Assembly: GCA_013396755.1 (NCBI GenBank)
Contig: VWZF01006730.1
Location: 1,916,358 to 1,980,357 of the forward strand
Direction of reading: 5' to 3'
Origin: Sclerurus mexicanus
Lineage: Eukaryota > Chordata > Aves > Passeriformes > Furnariidae
Length of the DNA stretch: 64,000 nucleotides
Shown here in pieces: positions 12,501 through 24,680 of the stretch (position 1 is the stretch's first letter; each line of letters opens with the position of its first letter). Made by a program: the position numbers and the translations under genes. The notes beneath the pieces are model-generated. The model had not been told where the DNA came from. It ran no database searches and saw nothing but the letters and a program-made list of their open reading frames with translations.

Positions 12501-15500
12501 ACTTTTAACTGAAAATGTGATAAACTACTCCCACTCTCTGGGACAGCTACCAGAATTTAGGAGATCACTTGGGTAGAGCATCAGTCTCTGGGGATCACAG
12601 TGCACTGTATGAGGCTTTCCTTGAGTGGGAGCCACAGCTAACAAAGTGGCCCTTCTTCCTGCAAACAGCAAACACCTGCAAATGATGGTAGAGGAACAAA
12701 GCAGAGAGAGGAAAAACCTGTGGCCTGGGTGAAGTTAACTCGTCAATCCTAGAATAAAAATTGCAGCCAGTGTAACAAGGAGAATAAAAATAAATCTTTG
12801 CAATAACTTCCATGTTGCAGTCTGTGGCCGAGACTTTCAGATCCATCAAGAGTTTTAATCATCATACAGAATGCTGGCATTTAGAGATTTGAAAAAATTG
12901 TCCATGGCTGACCAAAGAAGTAAACTGATTATGATCCAGGATTCATTTTGAGCTGGGAATGCTTATGAATATATAAAGCTGGTATTCAGAAGGCATGACA
13001 TAATTCTTTTTCTTTTAAAAAAACACTGATTTTTAGCAGTAGGAGTTTTAGAAAACTAAGAGAAATAAGCCTTGTCACATCTTCTACAAAATCATTTTAA
13101 AAAAAAGGTTTAGTGCCAGATGTTCCTCAATCTTGGTGCTTAATGAGGAGCAGGAATGTCAAGAAGCAAATGTTTGCATGAAGATGTTTAAGATGTTTAA
13201 GTGCAGTGGACTGAATATAGTCAAAATAGTGATGTGCTATTAACCAAATACTGCTATGTTTCTAGAAGGAATAGTATGCACAAGTGTGTGTTACTACTTG
13301 TATGTAAAAACATCCCTAAATAACTTTTCACTGGACACCTGAAATAACAGCATGTGAAATCATTTGACATCCAGTCAGTGCTAGACATACTGAGTATCTC
13401 CTGCTCCTAGATACATAGCATGGATTTCAGTGGGAGCTGTGACTTTTCATTAGAGAAAACCTTGCCACAACCTTTTCTGAGATGAGTTCTCTACAGTTTG
13501 ATTCTCTGTGTACCTTAAAATACAAGAACATTTGAACTGGGTTCAGACAAGGAGTGTCTATCTTGGTCCTAACTACTGATTATTTACTGAGTATAAGAGG
13601 AAGACAAGTAATATTTCTTTAGTTACCTTCTTTGTTCACAGAAAGGTGCAGATTAGAGACTTTCTGAGCAAGAGATGGCACCTGCATCTTTGTATTGTAA
13701 AGCTTTTATTGGACAGTTTTTTCTATTTTCATTTAATCTGCTGTCAAACTTATTTGTACTTTGGTACCTAAGATTTTTTTTGGCAATTAGTTTATTTGAT
13801 ATGTGGTTTGATAAAGCTAGATGTGTTTATTTTGAACCTGTTGCAGACTAATTACATATGGTGTACTTTGCTTTCAGTTCATCTTGTTTGAAAGCTATGC
13901 CATACTCTGATCATTCTCCTTGTTCTTGTTTTTGTCTGGTCTCCTTGCTCTGCATCTTAGAGCTGAGATAACCAAACTCCAAAATGAAGGAAAATGATTG
14001 AGTTTATGTGTTATTATAATGACATTTAAATACTGGGTTCTACTCCTTGCCTGATAGTACTTAATCTTGTGTTTTCATTTTAAATTATAGTGAATACTGG
14101 GATGACATTTTCATAAAACAACCCACAATAAATCTAAGATCCATCTTTTTGCTACCGATAGTTAATGTCAGGCTTATTTTTAGTAAGTGCATTTCTTTTC
14201 AACTGTCAACAGTTGTTGAGTTCAATATAATTCTTGTGATCTCTTTGTGATCAGTTTTATTTCAAAGTACCATAAATAATTTCATAAAGTCAGAAAACTT
14301 ACATATATATATGTTTTGTTGTCACTTTATGTAACACTTTTTCTGGCTCATGTATGAATGAATAAATACAGGTCCCAACATACGTTTGAAACCTGCCGTT
14401 TCTTCCTGTCCTCTTTTCTATCTTCTAGCCAACTATTGCTCTTGCAGGGGGCCTTCACTTTTACCCCATAGTAATCTACTTTCCCCAAGAGCTTTTTAGA
14501 TAGGTGTATAAACGAAAGTCTTTCTGGAATCCAAGCCCAGTAAATAAATTAGTTTAGTGATAAACAGTAGTTTAATGAGTTATCCAAGTACTGAAACAGG
14601 CTTGAGACCCATTGCTTCTTCCTGCAAAGCCTACACCAATTTTCCCCTATTAAATCACATTAATTAATGTATACTGCTAGCAAGTTTATTATAGCTCCTA
14701 CTAATCTGCCCAGTACAAAAGTACAACTTTCTAGCCTGTAATTTCTTAGATTCCCCAAGAGTTCTTATTAAAAACTTGTCTTGTGTCTGCTGTCTTCCTT
14801 TCCTTTTGTACTGAGGCCAATTTAAGTGATAGGTTATCCACCACAGTGAGAGCACGAACATTTCAAATTTGAATTACCTAAGATCCACTGGGCAAATGCT
14901 ATCAGTTCTGGCAGTGCTCTATTGATTATTTTTTTTTAATTGTCCTAAAACATCTTTTGCTGACAGTTCCGACTGAGACGGTTCCCCTATTCTTTCTCCT
15001 GTAAAGAAAGGCTGAGTGAGTAAGACCAGACCCAGGCTTTGCCATACTGATTGCTGATGGATATACTGCACTTTTCTGCTACTTCTTTTATCGTCCTTGA
15101 GCAATCCTTTTACAAATCAACTACTCTTTAGTCTTACAAGTTTTCTAACAGACGTGCCATTTCTGATATGGCTGAAAAAGATTTGTTACTAACATTCGTG
15201 TCTTAAACTGGCTGTTCCTTGAACTTGTTCTGGCCTGTCTCAAAGTGGTTTTACATTCAGCATGCCAAAGTATATAATTTTTCCAGTTTTCTAGTTAGGA
15301 GATTGATTGCAGATTTTGAGAGGCAGCTCCTTACTCCTAGAAATCTCTCTTCTCTGCTATATGACCATAGTCTTTCATGACCTTTTAAACTTTATTCGGA
15401 TAGGAGTATATGTATTGTGAGCTTCTAATCTAAAGCTTTTATGCAATCTCCCTCCCATTTATAATAATTTTATTCTCTTACCAGGACTCTTTTATTTCCT

Positions 15501-18428
15501 TTGATGAAACTATATCATTTTCATGCATTTTCTGATTTCAAAGCTATGAAATACTGGAGTGTGGGGTTAGGAGTTTTTCTTCTGTCTTTTTGGAGCTTTT
15601 CTCAGTTCTACATGGCTGCTGGATATAAGTATATTGCAGTCAGCATTACAAGATAGTTGTTTAATAATGCTTCAGACTAGGACCTGTGAGCTCATCCCAT
15701 GAGGACTACATCAAATCATGGTACTCTGCTTATGAGACTTCTAACCAGCTACTCCAAGAGATAGTAGCTTTACAATACCTACTGTGTCAAAAAATGTAGC
15801 CTCAGTACAACTTCCCCTCAGGGACAACAGTGCAGAAGGAAGTGGAGAGGAATGAGACCTGCCTTTATTAACATGTTTTCCGCCTTTGTGGATTCTTTAA
15901 TAACTCCCTAAAAGCAGTCACAGTCCATGTGGTCTTTGCCCTGGGTCATTATAAGATATACCAATAGCCATATTTCCTTGATATCTCTTTGAGTTAGTAT
16001 ATAGGTCTCCTTGGTACATAGACTTGTTTATACACGTAAAAAAGCTTGGTTCTGTTCAGTAACCACAGTGCTGTTTGGGGCTGGGATACACCAGCAGCAG
16101 TTCTTCAATCATTTATCCCAGAGGACAGCTCAGTGTCAGTGGTATTCCCCACTGCATATGCTGAAATGCCTACTCAAGTCTACAGATAATGACTTTCTTT
16201 TTAATGAAAAGGAAAAACAAACCCTTGTGTGCTCAGCGTATATCCAGATCTGAATGCTTACTGTCCTGTGAGACAAAGAATAGTCTGCTGCCTCAGCTTC
16301 TAATCTGTGTTATCCTTCACATCTCCACCACAGTATGTTTTAAAACTGTGTTTCAAGTGAAACAAATCTCGTCAAAACATTCTGGGGAGAAGGTGGTAGT
16401 TCTGTGTCCCAAAACAAATAAACAATCAAACAAAAAATACAGCAGAGGAAGCAACAAGTAGGCTTTTGAATTCAAGGGAGAAATATTTCTCAATGGGTTA
16501 GCCACTGAGTTATGGCATAAGATACATTGAAATAGTGTTGATAGGGACAAGCAAGGGTGACAGGAGAAAAAGAGAGCTAATATATAATTCTAGCTGTTTC
16601 ATATGTAGAAATGTCATCCCAGCGTGCTGAAGGATGGGGAGCTGCAGGAAGGTCTCAGAAGCAGCATGAGAAATAATGCCAGTGCTATCAAGAGCACACA
16701 GGACTTTCAAGAGCTTTCTTTTCAGAAAGGAAGAGGTAGACGGCAAGGAAGCCATGACAGTAGACATTTGCTGGTGTCTTCTAACTTTTTATTAGTTTCA
16801 TCCACTAGAATGTATGGCATGAGATAAATAAATTTCACAGTAGGAGGTACTCAGCTTCTACCCCATGAAAACAAGGAATGACCAAAGCACATAAGGAAGC
16901 AAATATTGTTTCCTTTCTTGGAGTTACTGAAGAGATTGACAGAAATCTTCTTGAGAGATATTGGCTATTTGGCAGAGCTTTCAGTAGGAGGCATAAAAGA
17001 GAAAGATCATGGAAAGACATGGAAGATACAGTCTCTGCTGTCTCGAAGATTGAAAGGAAATATGAAAAGAGTTGTGCTCAGACAGGAAATTAAAGGGTGA
17101 ATTTTAAAGGGTAACAAATCAGATTTGAACCTGATGTGGAAAGTGAGAAGACATTAGCAGAGATATGTCAGAAGGAAAATAGCTTAGCTTGAGTAGATAA
17201 AATGTGGTGTTTAGTAGTGTTTGGAAGGAAGCTACACTCAGCTGCTTGCTAGAAAACAGAGCTCCCTTCCATGATGATGTACAAGCATTTTGGCGAGTGG
17301 CTGCAACTATCGATATGGGCAGGAAGATGGAAGGAAGGAGGAAAAGAAACACGTGTGTTTTCTGATGGACTATCATATCTACCTATATATCCCTTTACAC
17401 AGTTCCACATTGCTATGTGCTCCTCTGTTGCAACCCTGGCAGAAGCCTGGCTCCCTAAGTCACCTCAGCAATAGGCTGCTGGGAATGAAGGGGGAGCTCT
17501 TCTCAGGGCCACGTTTTAGAATGCACAGCAAAGTTTGCCTTGAATGGAGGCTTTTCACGCTATTTCCTTTCACTGCCTCGGTTTTCCAGAGATCTTCTGC
17601 TCAGTTATTGGGCTGAGATGGACTCAGTAGTGCCTCCTCCCTCACCGATCACTGCACAGGTTGAGTGAGCAGAGCTGTCAGACATTGCCTCTGCTACGAA
17701 CAGCCAAACAAGAAGTAGCAAGAGTTCATCCTGATGAGCCAAGATGAGAAATCAGCCAGGGGAAATACAAAGTTAATGTACTGTTTTTTTCTCATGCAAG
17801 GCTTAAGAGCAAGAAAACAGTCCAAAAGTGCACCCTGCAATTGATGCCAGCTATTATTTAAGAGATGATATGTATCTCACAAAGGAAGACAGGGCAGTTA
17901 TTTCCTCAGTGGTAATTATATTCCAGCCTGTCATTTTGTTTAATCTATGTATGACTAGTTCTGTGAATGTTATACATGTAGCAAAAACCTAAAGATATGC
18001 CAGTGTATTTTTGCATATTACTGACATTCCACTTAAGAGTGGAAAAAACAAAGATAATGCTGGGAAATGTCTCAAGTAATGCATATTTATTTTTAGGTAT
18101 AATTTTATCTAAAGAAAAGTTAGTTTTCAAGGCAGAAAACAATTGTTTTATAAAGATCCACTTAAGAATGTAAACAGGATGTCTTTAAAGGCTTTATAAA
18201 AATTATGTAACCTAGAGGTCTGAGACATACTTTCTAATATGCCAAAACTGTTTATTTCCTACAGATTTGTGCCAGAACTTAAGAAGTTTTTAATACCACA
18301 ACTTTCACTGAAACCTCAGGGCCACTCAAAAATCCCACCACTATGGCAAGGTGAACCTGTGTGCCAATGTGCAAAAGTGAGACTCATCCTGACAGAAAGG
18401 GACCATTCAAGAAAGAGCATTGGTATTT
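9509..18428. other. Unique non-coding DNA, no gene seen
   Basis: Nearly 9 kb without a supported gene or CR1 copy. Short frames near 16.0-17.6 kb overlap on both strands in a purine-rich stretch but have no shared reading, no domain and no convincing splice sites. The words ATTTCAGTGGGAGCTGTGAC at about 13434 recall an old amniote repeat but are too short to call. Small patches include a palindromic ACATATATATATGT near 14300 and a doubled AGATGTTTA near 13182. Confidence 0.55.
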
Positions 18429-18494
18429 AAACAAAACAAGAAAAAAAAAAGCAACAACAAAAACAACAGAAAAAAAACCCCAACAACAACAAAA
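18429..18494 (+). repeat. A-rich low-complexity tract
   Basis: About 65 bases of A runs are broken by CAACAA and CCCC. It could be an A-rich simple repeat or the degraded poly(A) tail of a retrocopy. The upstream 190 bases contain a 63-codon frame (18239-18430) that I do not recognise. I could not find flanking target-site duplications. Confidence 0.8.
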
Positions 18495-19284
18495 TCTACT
18501 GAAAATCAATGACTAGCTGCTGGATTATGAAAGCTGAAGTTAGAGAAATGATTGACTTGTCTTGTATTCCAGCAAAAACATTAGCTGGCCCATGAGCATT
18601 GAGGAAAGAAAACACAACAAAACCCTCTTGTCTTACTCATTTCCAGTGAGAGCTGTCTGTTAGGGGTGACAAAAAGGCAGTAGAGTTTGTCTAACAATGT
18701 TGTTAGGAATTAGAAATAGGAAGGTGCCTGCTAATGCCGTAGTTTTATTTTGCAATGTAGGTTGGTATGAAGAAGGTTCTTGTCCAAAAAAATCCAGCTA
18801 GAATAATGCCTGCCATGGTTATAGCCTGTTGTCTGCTCTTAAGTCAAAGGGAGCCTGTTAGATCTCTTTACACAATTTCTGCTTTCATGCAACCATTTTC
18901 AGGAGAAGAGCTGATATTGTAAGTTTTGAGCTAGCAAAGGCAGTGGAAGTTTGACATAATAAAAGTCTAGCTGTAATTTTCCACTGGACCGGTAGCTAGT
19001 ACTCACTGGATTTGAATGTGCTGGTACTCTTTCTCTGAAAACAGCTCAGAATATTTAATTTCAGTTTCTCCAGTCTGAAATTTATCTAATGGGAAGCATT
19101 TATTTCTGGATCAATATTTTGCTCAGTCTTTTTTTACAACCATAAAAAGCATGCAAATAAGAAAAGAAAAACTTTTAATCTTGCATCAAATACTCTGGAT
19201 ATAAAAGGTAAATATCACCAATATTTTGTTTTGACTTTGGAATTTAGAATGAAATATTTTCTGTTAAAAAAGTACTTCTATCTG

Positions 19285-19440
19285 CGAGCCAGGCTCGTCT
19301 GAGGTATGTCCTCACTGAACCATAGTGACATACATCATCAGTGACAGCAGAGGAGATGTGTCAGGGAAAGTTTTTGCGCAGCCAGCACTATATAAAACCG
19401 TTTTTTCAGTGAAGGACATCATCACTGTCAGGTGAGGCAA
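19285..19440 (+). promoter_or_regulatory. Promoter-like block: palindrome, TATA box, donor-like site
   Basis: Several signals sit in order. A perfect 13-base palindrome CGAGCCAGGCTCG lies at 19285-19297. CpGs remain in TTGCGCA near 19376 and in AACCG at 19399. A strong TATA box, TATATAAAA, lies at 19389-19397. A strong 5' splice consensus, CAG then GTGAGG, lies at 19429-19437, where a very short first exon could end. The words ACATCATCAGTGACAG (19332-19347) and ACATCATCACTGTCAG (19416-19431) form a 14/16 direct repeat flanking the TATA box. The arrangement would fit a TATA promoter with a short first exon, or the promoter of a decayed LTR. No coding exon follows that I can identify. Confidence 0.25.
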
Positions 19441-19531
19441 AGAGCCATACCCTCCCTGAGAGCAAAGACTGCAGGAAAGTCTCTGGGAAGTGGGATCAGT
19501 GTTTGCCTGTACTGCAACTACTCATACAGGT

Positions 19532-19638
19532 ACTCCTTGACAAATTACTTACTTTCTCTTGTCTTTGGCTTCCTCAGCCAAAAAATAGAGATAGTAACCT
19601 TTCCATATTTCACAGAAATGTTTTGAAATTTAGAATAT
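19532..19638 (+). repeat. MIR-like SINE relic (sense), well preserved
   Basis: CTCCTTGACAAATTACTTAC, then TTCCTCAGCCAAAAAATAGAG and ATAGTAACC, track the MIR 3' half block by block (CCTTGGGCAAGTTACTTAAC, then TTTCCTCATCTGTAAAATGGGGATAATAGTACC). The following TTTCACAGAAATGTTTTGAAA matches the CTCACAGGGTTGTTGTGAGG region loosely. About 100 bases align with few gaps. It lies between the promoter-like block and a CR1 copy. Confidence 0.62.
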
Positions 19639-19892
19639 GAAAAGCTGAGCTATGCTGGTCCCTTAATAATAGGCCATGTGAGTGCATAAAATGGATGCTA
19701 CAGCAAACAGAACCTTTTCAGCTCTGGGAGTTACAATCATTGTGCTAACAACAAAACAGCTGACCTCCTCAACAGCAGGAGAGACAGTGCTATCAGAAAA
19801 TCTGTCATTCCCCTGCCGTAACAAGAATATAAATCTCTCAAAGACTATGTTCAGGCTGAGTTTGAAACTGAAATACCACATAGCAGCATCTA

Positions 19893-20145
19893 AGGTGAAA
19901 CACAGGAGGTTCTTTCTCACAGGAGGTTCTTGAGCATCAAGAAGCACTTTTTTGCTGTGAGGGTTACTGAACACTGGCAGAGATTGTTCAGACAGCCTGT
20001 GGAGACTCCATCTTTGGAGATATTCAGAAGTTGTCAGGATGTTCTTCTGCACAAACAACTTCGGGTGGCCCTGCTTGAGCAGGGGTGTTGGACCAGATGA
20101 CCTCCTGATGTCCCTGCCAACATCAGACATTTTATAATTCTGTGA
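19893..20145 (+). mobile_element. CR1 LINE 3' end, truncated copy 1 (sense)
   Basis: Non-LTR retrotransposon of the CR1 family, 5'-truncated to about 250 bases so that no reverse transcriptase part remains. Diagnostic words appear in the family's order: AACACAGGAGGTTCT, TGCTGTGAGGGTTACTGAACA, GGAGATATTCAGAAGTTGTC, GGTGGCCCTGCTTGAGCAGG, GGACCAGATGACCTCC and a final ATTCTGTGA. A 17-base-period internal duplication of CACAGGAGGTTCT (19901-19913 and 19918-19930) is specific to this copy. Divergence is substantial, so it is an old, dead copy. The long antisense frame at 19663-20184 is its shadow. Confidence 0.95.
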
Positions 20146-21186
20146 GACTTCTGTAGCAGATGTCAGATCCAGAAAAGGTAGCAACAGATTTCCAGCACTT
20201 TTCAGTTAATGCACTTAACTGATGGAAAAATTTGTATGTAGTTTTCCTTCAGGCAAAAATCATTTGGGGAGATATGGTGGGCTATTGGCTGGAGAATCCT
20301 AGGAGTTCTGATATCAGAATTGGGATTTATAAGGTTGCTCTACATTTACTAAGAAAGAGACATGTGGACTTAACTGGGATATACAGATTTAGGAGGTTTT
20401 ATGACTCTTCTGCAATCACAGTACTCTAAGAGCAGATGAACATTTCATACCCTTAGGAGCTGAACTACTGGTCTCATTATTGTTGCAAAGCTAATCACCA
20501 TTCCCATCTATCTGTACAGAAATCTTTTCTAGGAAAAATAAAATATTTTCTGTAATCTACATTATTTAGAATACTGAAAAAAAGCTTTGCTTGGATTTGT
20601 TCTTGTGGAAAACTTTCTGTTGTCATTTCAAGTCTCATAATGCATTGTTTTGTAGGTGTAAATAATTCAAGAGTTATACATATGCAAAGAAAAAGAGAGA
20701 TCTATTTCTTCTTCTGAGCATCACACTTCATACACATGCAGTATGAATGTGGACTCTTATGGCAACAAAGAATAAAATAAGGCAAAGCTTAAGTTCAATC
20801 TTTGCAAGTGGTTACCAAAATTGTGATATCAACACTTAACAATTAGCTAGGTACTAGAAGTATTGATACAGGACAATGACAATGTTGATACTCTTGAACA
20901 CATCCCACAGAAAAAAAATAATTAAAAATGCAGACAACAAAACATCCACCTGACTAATTTTTCTAGCTATAACATAATGAAGAAAAAAAAAAAACTAAGA
21001 ACTGAAAAAGAAGTCCATGGTTTATCCGCAGAAAGGTTATGACCTCACTGAATGAGAATTTGAAAAGGATACAGTCCTTTCTGGGAAGGCACTGGTCAGC
21101 TTGTTCTAGACTTTGGGGCAATTTTACAATATTTGATTGAGGAAATAAAATTTGAAAAAGACAGTACCCATGTGGAGGGGAGAGGA

Positions 21187-21251
21187 TTTTTTTTTTTTAG
21201 TACTTTCTACTCTCTGATATGTTCATGAGGACATATATTTTTTTTTTTTTT
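21187..21251. repeat. Two poly(T) runs 39 bases apart
   Basis: Runs of 12 T (21187-21198) and 14 T (21238-21251) flank a 39-base spacer. On the minus strand they would read as A tails, but no retrocopy body is recognisable next to either run. Confidence 0.85.
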
Positions 21252-21587
21252 GCAAAGAAGCATATTACATTACTGCAATGTGTCAGTCCACAGCAGAGGC
21301 TGCCAGGGCCCCTGACTGTTCACACACTATGTGCATACATTAGTTCCCTCCCTGGCTCTCTTTTGGAGTGAGGTAAGTATGGAGGCAGCTCAGCCATAGA
21401 GCACCCTGTAGACGTGCTTTGCTCCACAATATAAGTCCATCTCACTCCAGAGCACACAAGACATATAACGGGTTATGGTATGGTGCAGATCCCAGCTACT
21501 TATTTTAAAGACCTATGAAATATCTGCATTTAACAGATTGCTTGGAACCTTTGTGTTATTAAAAACACAACTAACTGCAGGCAGTTT

Positions 21588-21613
21588 GGGAAGCTGTGGC
21601 GGGAAGCTGTGGC
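21588..21613 (+). repeat. 13-bp perfect tandem duplication
   Basis: The unit GGGAAGCTGTGGC occurs twice without a gap (21588-21600 and 21601-21613). This is a simple slippage product. Confidence 0.95.
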
Positions 21614-22359
21614 AGGAATCTGGCCCATCTGCTGCTGGATGATGAGCAAACACGTCCTATGCATCACACCCCAGAGGAGAGGCACAGGAGCCTGCACACA
21701 TACAGGTAGTGTTCCCAAATATCCCTCATGAGGGTGTGCTGAGCAGCTCAGGATAGAGGAAGGAAATTTATTACTTTCAGGTGTGTAGGTAGGGACTTCT
21801 CCAGGTCATGGTGAAGGTTTATTGTGTCCTGCAACATGAGAAAAGCTGTGGCACTCTGTCCTAAGCATGGATAAACTCACAAAAAACACTGCATGATAAC
21901 GCTTTGAAGAGAGATCTGGTGTGAAGGCACCATTCAGGCTTACCAAAATTGTCTCACGGTTTAGCAGCTTAGGATACTGAGCCCTACTGAAAGTCAATGA
22001 ACTTGAGCTCTTAAGTTGATTAGGTACTACAGCCCTGCTGCAGAGAACAGATTGCTCCATACAATCTTCTTGATGTTATTTCTGCTTACTGCATACTTTG
22101 CAACCTCACATCATAATTAAAGATTTTGTCTACTTTTATTGTTAAAAGACATTTGAAAATAGCCACTGCTGGATCAGATGCAAGGACTTCCTTGACTGTA
22201 AACGGGCAGCCTACTTTGTTTTTTGATCATTTAATCATTTCAAACATTTCATAGAGAACAGACTGCTTTTACATTTGGTGACTGTCCGGGCGACAGGCTT
22301 TCTATATATAACACACCTAATTCATAACCATGAAGCTAATATGTACTTGTTATCCAGGG

Positions 22360-22492
22360 GATCGAATTTATGCATCTAACTCTTTGTAACACTGCTCTAT
22401 TGTAGGTTGCAAGGTAAGTCCTCTGTGCATAGGGAGGAAAATAGCTTTCTCACTACCTGCAAATCAGTCAAACACAAGATCGAATTTATGCA
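22360..22492 (+). repeat. 15-bp direct repeat pair flanking 103 bp
   Basis: GATCGAATTTATGCA occurs exactly at 22360-22374 and 22478-22492. Fifteen bases is a usual length for target-site duplications made by LINE machinery, so the 103 bases between them could be a retroposed insert. The insert shows no A tail and no family I know. It does contain a strong donor-like CAAGGTAAGT near 22408. A partial tandem duplication is an alternative, because a loosely similar ACTCTTT follows both copies. Confidence 0.6.
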
Positions 22493-22887
22493 GAGTAAAA
22501 CTCTTTCTTGATCATATAGGGCTAAAATGTAACTTCAAGGCTCAGCTTGAAGAGATGGTAATGAAGAACAATCTGTCCCAGAGGGAGCACTGTGAGGCAC
22601 TGTGCTTCTTGGAAATGCTTGGAAGCATTTCAGTGCCTGAGACTCTCACTATGTAAGAGTATACCCACATATAAAAGGCAGACATCCCATGTCTTACTAC
22701 TTAGCAACTTTGGTAATCCAGTACTAAAGAGAGCCTGTCTCCCCACAGGTAGCACTGACATCTTGAGAAACATCACCTGTAGGGCATTAGCAGTGGTGAG
22801 TATCTTTCTTTAACCAGAGGTTCTTTGGTCATAGTTTGACTTTTGCAAGACGCCCTCAGACAGAGATAGAAAGTAGCCTCTGCCGTT

Positions 22888-22960
22888 GCATCCTCCCCAT
22901 TTCCATCTTCATCCTTTGCATCCTCTCCCTGTTCATCGTCTCCCTTTGCATCTCCACATA
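22888..22960 (+). repeat. 30-bp pyrimidine-rich tandem repeat, about 2.3 copies
   Basis: Units begin GCATC and are made almost wholly of C and T with scattered CAT (22888-22917, 22918-22947, then a partial third). The two full units are clearly related but diverged. The strand asymmetry is strong: pyrimidines on plus, purines on minus. Confidence 0.75.
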
Positions 22961-24439
22961 AGAATCAGGAAGACTTCAGCTTCCAGGGATTCTCATGTAT
23001 TCACTGACTTCTTAAAAAGGAGCAATAAAACAAATGGCCCCTCTTCAGCAAAATCAGGACAGTGAAGATGGCAGAAATTAGAAAATAATCCATATTTCAC
23101 TTGGAGTATTTAGTGACCCTTAGTCACCTTTGTTTCTTCCACATCACATCCACATGCAGAGCTTTATAGAGAGAGCAAGAGGGACAGTAAATAAGAACAG
23201 ACTTTTTCTTCCTCCCTTCTTTTTAATTTCATACTATGCTACAGTGACTCATGTCAGAACTACAGCCAAATACAAATTTGTAGTTTTTGTTTTAGCATAC
23301 AGAAATTACAGATATTCTGAACTGATTTTTTTTTCAGGAAGTTAGAGAAGAAGAACATTTTGATAAGATTCAACATCCAGTGCTCTATGTAAGGAGTTAC
23401 TGAGAGTCAATTAAAAGAATCAGTTAAAAATAGCTTTCCCTTGATAAAGGAGAGGTTTCTCTCATTAGGACACATTGCTACGTTCTATAACCTTACAAGG
23501 AAACAGCATTATCAACTAAACTGCCCTGGTTTACTTTCTTTTGTCTAATTCTGTAACACCCACGTGTCTTACAAGGGAACCAGTTGTGGTAGGTGTGGTG
23601 GAGTGTTTAACCAGTATTTGTCCTGGAAAGTGATGTAGATGAAAGTAAAGGAAATTTATACAAACCCAGGGGAAAATGAGGAAATTATCTGTTTAGAAAA
23701 AAGGCTTTAGGACAAAAATCAACACAGTTTAATTTTGCAGAAGGAGGGAGATAGACAATGCAAAGCAGCAGAATTAGGAGAAAGCTACTTGTATGAACCA
23801 ATATAATTATATGGAAACCTCAGGAGCTATGGCTCTTGAGAGGACTCCTTGAGTTACATCCCTAGAGAGGTGGCCTGAAGGCTTCTCAGAATAAGAGCCC
23901 TCTACTGAGAATGTCTCCAAGATGCATGGATGAAACAGAAATATAGGCACACAGGCCTGTGAGAGCCCTTGCATCATCAGATCCACTTACCTGCTCCTGC
24001 AGACAACTAGGTTATACTACCCTGTCCATCAGTTTATAAAATCCATCTTACAGCTAAGCAGACTGCTGGATCCTGCTACTGGGGCTGAGATTTCTGTCCA
24101 GAAGTACTTCACAGAACAATGGCCAGGTTTGGTACCTGCTGCTTTACAGGGTTTTCCCTCTGCGCCCTTGCACAACTGCTGTGGGCTCTTTTCCATTAAA
24201 CTATATACAGAGAAAATGCTCCTGGTCACAGAGTTATCATTTGGGCTCAGTACTCAGGTTACCTGAAGTTGTAATGTATTTTTTGCAAAAGTAAAATCTG
24301 TTAGTGGACTGATCTATTTTCCAATAAAACCCAGATATTTTAGAGTGTTACTATTCATTGGAGCTGCTAAAAGTGAAAATTTATGGTGTTAAAGCTTGCT
24401 TTTGCACTGAGTAGGGCAAAATGAAATGTCCCATTTCTG

Positions 24440-24680
24440 AATGAGATTAATACAGAAATTTTGAAGCACTAAATTTTGACTTTACTGGATATTGACCTGC
24501 ATTCTCTTTAAGTGACTGCAATATTTCATGACATTTGTTGCTAAAAGCAACTCTGTGATCTGGACTTTTTCGCTGAAATACATATGCCATAATACAGCCC
24601 TCACATGCAAGCAATTCAGAGGCAGATTAATGCTCATCTGACGTGCGGTAGATCAATTCAATTCTATTTTCTTCATGGAT
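24440..24680. other. Candidate conserved non-coding element
   Basis: The text here is complex, non-repetitive and retains CpGs (24571, 24642, 24646) in otherwise CpG-poor DNA. It includes GCAGATTAATGCTCATCTGA with a homeodomain-type TTAATG core, followed by CGTGCGGTAGATCAATTC. These are features often seen in deeply conserved vertebrate enhancers. No frame is open through it. This is inference from composition only. Confidence 0.22.

Larger units (their letters stand above)
20148..22359. other. Unique non-coding DNA with homopolymer runs
   Basis: No gene is supported. Contents are homopolymer runs (A at 20983-20994, T at 21187-21198 and 21238-21251), a 13-bp tandem duplication at 21588-21613, and near 22285 a small CpG-bearing hairpin (CTGTC, CGGGC, GACAG) followed by a TATATATAA string at 22309-22317. 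The hairpin and TATA string are isolated and I would not call a promoter. Confidence 0.55.

Noticed and set aside
19663..20184. 173-codon minus-strand frame, longest in the window
   Set aside because: It is the antisense of the CR1 copy at 19893-20145 and its left flank, with no domain.
22285..22330. CpG hairpin followed by TATATATAA, considered as a promoter
   Set aside because: No initiator, donor or downstream frame supports it. It is weaker than the block at 19.3 kb.
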